Shown one piece after another: positions 32,983-38,272 of a DNA stretch of 38,272 nt. The translations under genes and the position numbers were made by a program. Positions within the stretch are counted from its first letter, which is position 1; each line of letters begins with the position of its first letter. Where the stretch lies: positions 1-38,272 of the forward strand of contig CADCVH010000044.1 of assembly GCA_902806085.1 (NCBI GenBank). Reading direction: 5' to 3'. The DNA comes from an uncultured Rubrobacteraceae bacterium. Lineage in GTDB: Bacteria > Actinomycetota > Rubrobacteria > Rubrobacterales > Rubrobacteraceae. Under the pieces are notes generated by a model. That model saw only the letters and a list, made by a program, of their open reading frames with translations, ran no database searches and was not told the origin of the DNA.

Positions 32983-33387
32983 TCAGGGCTCCGCGTGCAG
33001 GTTCGGGTCGAACACCGAGTACCCGGCCTTGCCGGAGCGCTTGGTGCGGTACATCGCGGCGTCAGCCTCGCGCATGAGATCGGCGGGCGACGCGTCTTCC
33101 GAGCCGGCCGGGGCGACGCCGATGCTCGCCGTGACGGTGGCCCCCTCCCCCCGCAGGGCGCCGGGCGCCCGCAACCTTTCCAGGATCCGGCCAACAACGA
33201 CAAGGACGTCCCGGATACCGGGGATGTTCGTGAGCACGACGGCGAACTCGTCGCCGCCCGAGCTCCCCGTTGAGCCGGTTGTGCTCCCGTTGGGCGCGCT
33301 CGACGACGCGTCCGAGCTGGGTGCCCACCTGACGCAGCACGCCGAGCAGCCGTGCGTCGGGCTCCATGACCTAGGTGGAGGCCGCAC
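32983..33387 (-). pseudogene. GGDEF diguanylate cyclase remnant
   Basis: The frame ending at 32983 has GGDEFAVVLTNIPG (near 33243-33257) and SPADLMREADAAMYRTKRSG, the second half of a GGDEF domain. Directly before GGDEF another frame reads EPDARLLGVLRQVGTQLGRVVERAQ, a GAF-type tail and linker. About 70 residues with the metal-binding part of the cyclase are missing at the join, and the two frames do not match. It is therefore a deleted, frameshifted remnant. Confidence 0.75.
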
Positions 33388-33462
33388 CAGGGTCGGCTCC
33401 TCCTCGAAGCGTTCTAGTACCGGCGGCGAGAGAGCCGGGCCCGAACAGGAGGGGGGTAAGAA

Positions 33463-33476
33463 AGTCGGGCCCGACT
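33463..33476. other. 14-base perfect palindrome
   Basis: AGTCGGGCCCGACT lies in the 33391-33614 stretch, which has no recognisable gene. A partial copy (CGGGCCCGA) lies 32 bases earlier. Its function is unknown. Confidence 0.25.
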
Positions 33477-33614
33477 ACCTGAGGTTACGCGTCCGAAGCC
33501 GCAAGGTTTCGCCGGGAACACCAAACACGGTTTCTCGTGCGCGGCGCCACGCGGAAGGCCGGGCCGCGTCGCGGCCCGAGGAAAGATCGCCAAGTTTTGC
33601 AAAGTCTTCAGAAG

Positions 33615-33656
33615 TGGCGGGACCGGGATTCGAACCCGGGACACCACGATTTTCAG
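33615..33656 (-). other. 3' half of tRNA-Phe(GAA), probable attachment-site scar
   Basis: On the minus strand the run starts at an anticodon loop CTGAAAA (anticodon GAA at 33652-33654), then stem TCGTG, variable GTGTC, T arm CCGGG-TTCGAAT-CCCGG and acceptor strand TCCCGCC plus A73 at 33615. Upstream of the loop the sequence leaves the tRNA: CACGA is displaced by five bases (CCGGC) and no 5' acceptor GGCGGGA or D arm is found. It is therefore a fragment, the usual product when an element integrates into a tRNA 3' end. Confidence 0.7.
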
Positions 33657-33954
33657 GCCGGTCGTGGAGCCTTCACCGACGTTAGCGGGCGTTACAAAAC
33701 CGCTTAGATACGCTTTTTAGCCTTGCCGGGTGTTCGTACACGTTAACGAGAGTTGCTGCCGCGTTGCTGCCAAAGTTCGCGGATCCAAGTCCCACCACTA
33801 CTCAATCGTGTTGCGGGCGCTTTCTTTCCCTTTTCATGGGAGCGCTGTGCAAGTCAACGGATTTCGAACGAGGCGATTATCGAAAAGTTGAGCTACCCGA
33901 TACCCCGTGTGTTCAGGATCCGCCTCCGAACACCCCGCCGCGCTGTGAGTTGGG

Positions 33955-34626
33955 CTACAAAGGGCGCAGTTCGTAACCGATCCCCGTGCTCTTGTTGCAG
34001 ATGGCCCGCAGCGGCACGGTGAGCAAAGGGTCGGAGAGGGCGCGGTTGGCCAGCGGACGGGGCGGGAACGCCCGTAAGGCGCGCTCGGTTAGAACGAGGG
34101 CGGGTTCTCCGCCGTTCATGGAAGAAGAGGAGCAGATGCCGCCGAGATCCGGGTAGGCGTCGTAGATGGAGCGGGCCCAGCCCTGCGTCAGGACCCTCGC
34201 GCCGTTGGAGTTTATGTCGTGAGATGCGCCCGCGCGGGTTGGCCACTTACCGCGCACCGAGAGTAGTTCGACTGCCTCGGAGAGCTCGAAGACGACGAAC
34301 CATGGCGCCCGGTCGAGGCGGTCGACGGTCCTGGTCTCCTGGAAGAACTCGGCCACGCAGGTGGCGAAAGCTTCTTCCCCGGTGGCACCGTAGAGCACGC
34401 CTAAGACACTAGGGCCGGGCGGTGGCGGGTGGTGGTCGAAGCGGACGTTCGGCGCGGGGCCCCAGTGTCTTAGGTCGTCCCATGACTGCGGATGCGGGCC
34501 GCCCGCGCAGTAGATCCTAGCCAGCCGTGTCCCGGCCTTGAGCCGAGCGATGTCGGGGACGACATCCTCCCGTAGGTAATTCGCCGACGGTGCCGGAAGC
34601 AGCTTCCGGCCTCCACCCGTACTCAA
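33955..34626 (-). CDS. RES-domain toxin (NAD-degrading family)
   Basis: 223 residues from TTG 34626 (no good ribosome site, start uncertain). RES-fold marks: RLARIY (Arg37, Tyr39), VRFDHH, GVLYGATGEEAFATCVAEFF with conserved Glu, and YDAYPDLGGICSSSSMNGG. RES toxins such as MbcT break down NAD+ and are held off by a paired antitoxin. The gene lies 72 bases below its likely antitoxin and on the same strand. Confidence 0.8.
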   Translation of the reverse strand: MSTGGGRKLLPAPSANYLREDVVPDIARLKAGTRLARIYCAGGPHPQSWDDLRHWGPAPNVRFDHHPPPPGPSVLGVLYGATGEEAFATCVAEFFQETRTVDRLDRAPWFVVFELSEAVELLSVRGKWPTRAGASHDINSNGARVLTQGWARSIYDAYPDLGGICSSSSMNGGEPALVLTERALRAFPPRPLANRALSDPLLTVPLRAICNKSTGIGYELRPL

Positions 34627-34698
34627 CAGCCCGCCGTTCTCACGGGGGCTCTCGCCATGTCGCGGCTCGTCCGAGGCGTGACCGCATAGCGCAAAGCT

Positions 34699-35580
34699 CT
34701 AGAGGGATTCGGCGAGCGGGAGGAGCGGTGAGGGGTCACGCCCCCCAAGCAACCATTCCCTAGGGGTAAGATCCCTGCCGAGATCCTCATCGCGAAGCTC
34801 GGGCTTGGGAAGGTGGAACCACCGCGCGACTGCGACGGGACTTAGGCGACGGTCTATCAGCGGCAGCACATGCTTTACGCCCGGCACCTCGCCAGAATCC
34901 GTGAACTGGAAAAGCGGCAGGCGCCACTCCCGACCCGGCTTGACCCCGTAAAGGGTTCCGGCGTCGAGCCTCTGACGCACGCTTCCGTCGCTGACGCCCC
35001 TGAGGCGGTCTGCGGCCTCCTTCGTGGTAAGCGCGGCGGCGAGCAACCCCGCGTAGCTCGCCTCGTAGGCGATCTCGGGGTCTACTTCCTCTTCGTCCAG
35101 CGGCGAGAACCTCGCCCCCACACTCCGAAGAACCTCCGCCTCTGACTCGGGGAGTTCCGACTCCAGGTGCCACCCGATCGCCGCATCGGCGAACCGCCCC
35201 GGCGAGTTCAGCATCCGCTCAACCATCACAAGGTTGGCTTCCAGCAGGTAGCCGAGGACCCGTTTCGCGAGCTCGTCGGCCCCTCCCCCCTCCGCCGAAG
35301 CCTCCGCGTCCTCTGTCGCCCGATCAGCCCGTTCCCGTCGCTCCGGCTCGGGCGTAGCCGAAAAGCCAGCCCCGGCGAGTAGTGCCACGACCCCGGCCCA
35401 CAACCGTCCGGTCTCCTCAACACTCGCCATCACCTGCGGGTCGAGGCGGGCGGTCTCCGCCGATCGCTCGGCATGCGGCAGCCCCTCCAGCAACGCCTCA
35501 TGCCGCCTGAAAGCTCGATGAACCTCGGCCAGGTAGCGCTCGCTCTGTCCCTCCGATCCGGGCCTAGTGGCGAACGTCAT
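34699..35580 (-). CDS. Large antitoxin for the RES toxin (MbcA/ParS-like C-terminus)
   Basis: 293 residues from ATG 35580 (AAAGGAGG upstream). Residues 184-225 form a DNA-binding unit (LTTKEAADRLRGVSDGSVRQ), and 236-292 (LIDRRLSPVAVARWFHLPKP, then TPREWLLGG) match the toxin-binding domain of RES antitoxins. These usually total 110-170 residues; here a helical, acidic region of about 180 residues precedes them, of unknown role. The strong ribosome site against the weak one of the toxin fits the usual antitoxin excess. Confidence 0.72.
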   Translation of the reverse strand: MTFATRPGSEGQSERYLAEVHRAFRRHEALLEGLPHAERSAETARLDPQVMASVEETGRLWAGVVALLAGAGFSATPEPERRERADRATEDAEASAEGGGADELAKRVLGYLLEANLVMVERMLNSPGRFADAAIGWHLESELPESEAEVLRSVGARFSPLDEEEVDPEIAYEASYAGLLAAALTTKEAADRLRGVSDGSVRQRLDAGTLYGVKPGREWRLPLFQFTDSGEVPGVKHVLPLIDRRLSPVAVARWFHLPKPELRDEDLGRDLTPREWLLGGRDPSPLLPLAESL

Positions 35581-35643
35581 AATCTTCCTCCTTTTGAACC
35601 CCCGGTGAGGGATCCAGTGACGAACCGAATCCTATCGGTTTAC

Positions 35644-35681
35644 TTACGCAACTATATGACGTAAGCGTGCGTAACATTGTA
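35644..35681 (-). promoter_or_regulatory. Promoter/operator of the toxin-antitoxin operon
   Basis: Three TTACG half-sites lie here: TTACGC (35644-35649), ACGTAA (35659-35664) and GCGTAA (35669-35674). They form inverted and direct repeats around TATAGT and beside TACAAT (minus strand, 35681-35676). Such a repeat cluster suits autoregulation by the antitoxin. Confidence 0.6.
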
Positions 35682-35761
35682 GCACCCTTCCGACTCGGTG
35701 GAGCAGCCGACCGGTCGGCCGAAGCGCACATCCGCTCCCCCACCTCTTTTTCGATCGGAAC

Positions 35762-35841
35762 CGGCCTAATCGGACCGATTACGGCAGAGCCGCGATGAGG
35801 ATTCAAAGCGTCGGCCAGCTCGCATGGCTCCGATTAGGCCG
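35762..35841. repeat. Perfect 13-bp inverted repeat enclosing 54 bp
   Basis: CGGCCTAATCGGA (35762-35774) is the exact reverse complement of TCCGATTAGGCCG (35829-35841). The left arm also forms a smaller palindrome with adjacent bases (AATCGGACCGATT). It resembles an 80-bp miniature element or operator; no flanking duplication was seen. Confidence 0.65.
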
Positions 35842-35990
35842 TTGGTACCTAGGTTAGTGTGGCCAAAGGAGGATGGGAAATTCCGGCGCGTCGTCCCAGA
35901 TCCGCGCGACCTGGTTCGAAGCAAGGTCCGAGAATCAAGATCTCGAATTAGTCTAGTATTGCCCTGTAACAGACAAGGGGGCAAGCGGGG

Positions 35991-36347
35991 ATGTTCGGAT
36001 CCGAGATACTCGAGGTTGCCATCGGTGTGGGAGTACTGTACCTCGTGCTGAGCCTCGTATGCTCGGCGATAACAGAGGCGGTGGCCCGAGCCTTCGCCAT
36101 GCGCTCGGGCACGCTCAGGTCCGGCATTCGAAACCTGTTGTGCGATCCGCACGGCGAGGGTTTGGCGAGAGACTTCTACGACCACCCACTGGTCAAGGGC
36201 CTGTACCGGCAAAAGATGAATTGGAACAACGATGCTCTTTATGATCCTTTACCTGTAACGTTGGGTTATGCGAAGGTGTTGGCTCGAGTGGTTAAGCGCA
36301 TGCGGGGCCTCGGGAGTGCGCCCTACCAGTTCCGATTCTTTATGTAA
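35991..36347 (+). pseudogene. Truncated membrane-protein gene
   Basis: The first 65 residues (ATG 35991: a membrane helix EVAIGVGVLYLVLSLVCSAI, then GIRNLLCDPHGEGLARDFYD and HPLVKGLYRQ) look like the start of a longer family of anchored proteins I know only as hypothetical. After that, sequence turns into an unrelated stretch and stops at 36347. Upstream AAGGGGGCAAGCGGGG may serve as ribosome site. Confidence 0.55.
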
Positions 36348-36508
36348 CTCGAACATCCCAACTCTCGGTACCTCCCCCGCGCATGAGACTTTCAGCGGCG
36401 CGTACTGGTGGGGGCGGTCAAGAGTCGTGCTCTTACCGCGGCACTCCGAACCTTTAATGCGGCCCTCTAGCCTCTCCCCTTCGCCGGAGCGGTGCGCGCC
36501 TAAACGTT

Positions 36509-36537
36509 CTGACACACCTTAATCAGTGTGCTATAAC
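36509..36537 (+). promoter_or_regulatory. Promoter of the gene before the integrase
   Basis: CTGACA at 36509-36514, 17 nt, TATAAC at 36532-36537, then 6 nt to ATG 36544. The spacer holds CACAC-N8-GTGTG, a possible operator. The -10 differs from consensus at its last base. Confidence 0.5.
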
Positions 36538-36543
36538 TCGGTG

Positions 36544-36828
36544 ATGGATGCGAAGACGCGGTACAAGGTTCGCAGGGTCGTCAGCAGGGGGTCGCCCTCC
36601 TACCAGTTCGGCCATTACGAGATGATGGGCAGGCCGGGTGCACGGCGGTCGGTGTTCAAGGTGCTCGTGCATCTTGGGGATCACCAGACGCCCGAAGCCG
36701 CGCTCGACGCGTGGCGCGAAGATGTCGAGAGAGCGCGGCGGGTAGGACGCGAAAAGACGGCCTCGCGGATCGAGGCGAAGATGCAGAAGCTCGAAGGCAC
36801 AATCAACAAAAGAACGGAGGCGCGGTGA
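36544..36828 (+). CDS. Hypothetical protein upstream of the integrase
   Basis: 94 residues from ATG 36544. No family recognised: RRSVFKVLVHLGDHQTPEAALDAWREDVERA suggests an alpha/beta domain followed by a charged helix. Its TGA overlaps the integrase GTG (GTGA, 36825-36828), so they are coupled; a recombination accessory role is possible but unsupported. Confidence 0.6.
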   Translation: MDAKTRYKVRRVVSRGSPSYQFGHYEMMGRPGARRSVFKVLVHLGDHQTPEAALDAWREDVERARRVGREKTASRIEAKMQKLEGTINKRTEAR

Positions 36829-37922
36829 CCAAGAGGGCTAACGGCGACGGCGATACCTGGCCGCGCAAGAACAAGGCCGGGCAGATAACGAGCTACCGCG
36901 GCGCGTACTTCGGGCCAGATGGGAAGCGCCGCTACGTCTCCGGTAAGACAAAGGAAGAAACGCGGGCCAAGTTGCGCAAGGTCCGGGGAGATGCGGATCG
37001 GGGGCTCGTCTCCGACGTCGGAAACGTCAAGCTCTCTCAGTACCTCAAGCGGTGGCTAAACGATTCCGTTAGGGGTAGCGTGAAGCCCATCACGCACTCG
37101 TCGTACGCGACGCTAGTAAACAAGCACGCCGTCCCGTCCCTGGGCAACGTCAGGCTCTCGAACCTCACCCCCGCCCACCTGCAAAGGTTCTACCGCTCGA
37201 AACTCGATGAGGGCCTGGCCCCGCGGACGGTTCAGTATTTGCACGTCGTCTTGCACCGGGCGCTCAAGCAGGCGCTGCGCTGAGGGCTCGTGCCGCGCAA
37301 CGTGGCAGAGGCAGTTGACCCGCCCAGGGTGCCCAAGAAGGAAATCACCCCCCTATCCCCCGAACAGGCCCGCGCGTTCCTAGAAGCGGTCCGGGGGGAC
37401 CGGCTCGAGGCGTTGTACGTGCTCGCCATCCACACCGGCATGAGGCAGGGCGAGCTGCTGGCGCTCAAATGGGACGACGTGGATCTCGAATCTGGCGTGC
37501 TGCGGGTCAGGGGCACGAAGACCGCCAGAAGCCGCCGCACCGTGAAGCTGTCCCGGGCGGCGCTTGAGGCCCTGACAGACCACCTTACGCGCCAACTAGA
37601 AGAGATCGACCGGGCGGGCGGCGCGTGGCGTGAGAACGGCCTCGTGTTCGCCACAGGGATAGGGACGCCGCTCAACCGCCACAACCTCACGCAGCGCTCG
37701 TTCGGGCCGCTGCTCGAGCGGGCCGATCTCCCCCGCGTCCGTTTCCACGATCTGCGCCACACGTGCGCGACGGTCCTGCTCTCCAAAGGCGTCCACGCGA
37801 AATTCGTGCAGGAATTGCTGGGACACTCGACCATAGCCATCACGCTGGACACCTACAGCCACGTCTTGCCCGGCATGGGCGGCTCGACGGCCGACGCCAT
37901 GGACGACGTTTTCGCGCCGTAG
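36825..37922 (+). pseudogene. Tyrosine-family integrase broken by in-frame TGA
   Basis: 365 codons from GTG 36825 (GGAGG just before). An N-terminal core-binding domain (about 1-150) is followed by TGA at 37281-37283 (codon 153), in the same frame as the catalytic half. The catalytic residues are present: Arg in HTGMRQGELL (about 207), HDLRH (about 308-312), LLGHST (His about 334) and Tyr344 in DTYSH. At the break the sequence reads QALR-stop-GLVPRN, where Trp (TGG) is usual, so one G-to-A change explains it. Separate translation from GTG 37290 is possible but would not restore function. Confidence 0.82.
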
Positions 37923-38097
37923 ATCGATGTGTCGCAAACCCCGTCACGAAATGCCCGGCAAGGAAGGGCACGTCGCAGCTTTCGGCTAGCACGTAGCCAT
38001 CGCGTCGCCAACGGCTTTTGAGGCGTTCGTTCGTAGCGCGCTCCAGGAAACGGGCCGGTGTTGCATGGATGTCCGATCAGGGTACGGCGGGTACGCT

Positions 38098-38272
38098 TCA
38101 GAACGTTTCGGCCAATCCCCCGCGGAGGACGATGCGGCGGTTGCGGTTCTCTATGACGCCCTCGCGCTGGAACTCGCTCATCACCTTGGAGACGGCCTCC
38201 CTGGTGGAGGCGATCATGTTCGCCAGGTCCTGGTGCGTGAGCCGCACGTCTATGAGCGTGCCACTCCCGTTC
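38098..38272 (-). CDS. Crp/Fnr-family regulator, C-terminal part
   Basis: 57 residues up to the stop at 38098; the gene continues past the right edge. LTHQDLANMIASTREAVSKVMSEFQREGVIE is the winged-helix DNA-binding motif of Crp/Fnr regulators, followed by NRRIVLRGG. The effector domain is outside, so no ligand can be inferred. Confidence 0.85.
   Translation of the reverse strand, partial: NGSGTLIDVRLTHQDLANMIASTREAVSKVMSEFQREGVIENRNRRIVLRGGLAETF

Larger units (their letters stand above)
33615..37922. mobile_element. Decayed integrative island (tRNA-Phe scar to broken integrase)
   Basis: It is bounded on the left by a tRNA-Phe 3' fragment and contains a toxin-antitoxin pair, a truncated gene and a tyrosine integrase at its right end. 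No second attachment copy is seen between 37923 and 38098, so the right border is uncertain and may be deleted. Intergenic spaces are larger and less GC-rich than elsewhere. Confidence 0.5.

Noticed and set aside
33657-33720. Missing 5' half of the tRNA-Phe, or an intron in its anticodon arm
   Set aside because: No D arm or 5' acceptor strand follows within reach, so an intact or intron-bearing tRNA was dropped in favour of a scar.
33752-33771. Direct repeat GTTGCTGCC twice, possibly an integrase 3' end
   Set aside because: Short, and no catalytic motif upstream; too weak to call.
36270-36345. tRNA-like D-arm (GCTCGAGTGGTTAAGCGC) inside the truncated membrane gene
   Set aside because: No matching acceptor stem, T arm or anticodon arm could be placed; it looks like chance similarity.

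Overview
The window looks like chromosomal DNA of a high-GC actinobacterium of the Rubrobacter type (inference). GC is high and genes are short and closely packed. GTG and TTG starts are common. Several genes begin directly after a -10 box, the leaderless arrangement usual in Actinobacteria. The gene set fits Rubrobacter: Tat-exported ferritin-like proteins, a D-amino-acid oxidase of the type characterised from R. xylanophilus, an Hsp20, a KtrB-type potassium channel subunit and universal stress proteins.

Layout. 1-800: two Tat-signal ferritin-like genes on the minus strand, one cut by an in-frame amber codon. 1.4-4.2 kb: YheT-type hydrolase, rarA and a small unknown gene (minus). 4.26-5.26 kb: a tight plus-strand operon of zincin metallopeptidase, SRPBCC protein and TatA, with ATGA overlaps. 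5.4-7.4 kb: a coiled-coil protein and a cysteine-free peroxiredoxin-fold protein with four charged helical repeats (minus). 7.5-12.3 kb: GT4 glycosyltransferase, then two paralogous NhaD/ArsB-type transporters flanking a CBS-pair protein. 12.9-16.3 kb: lipoprotein, broken response regulator, GlsB/YeaQ membrane protein, tandem UspA protein and small unknowns. 16.3-19.8 kb: ktrB and moaA divergent, then an Mrr-type nuclease and clpS. 19.8-25.3 kb: acuC-acuB, a leaderless unknown gene, rhodanese, Dabb, NTF2-like, EamA and aldo/keto reductase genes. 25.4-28.2 kb: a dynamin-like GTPase followed by a decayed acyltransferase. 28.3-33.4 kb: small unknowns, hsp20 divergent from an XRE regulator, a ThDP enzyme, D-amino-acid oxidase and a GGDEF remnant.

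33.6-37.9 kb looks like a decaying integrative island. It holds a 3' half of tRNA-Phe (probable attachment-site scar), a RES-domain toxin with an unusually long antitoxin and a repeat-rich operator, a perfect 13-bp inverted repeat enclosing 54 bp, a truncated membrane-protein gene, and a tyrosine integrase interrupted by TGA where Trp is expected. The window ends in a Crp/Fnr regulator cut by the edge.

Themes. (1) A -10 box sits 6-7 nt before the start codon at five clear genes (rarA, the metallopeptidase, the glycosyltransferase, moaA and the 28688-28888 gene) and two weaker ones, with one five-codon leaderless mini-ORF before the dynamin gene. (2) At least six genes are broken by nonsense, frameshift or deletion. 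(3) The least familiar proteins are the Cys-less peroxiredoxin with KMS-EER repeats and the RES toxin's long antitoxin. All functions are read from sequence motifs; no database search was possible.
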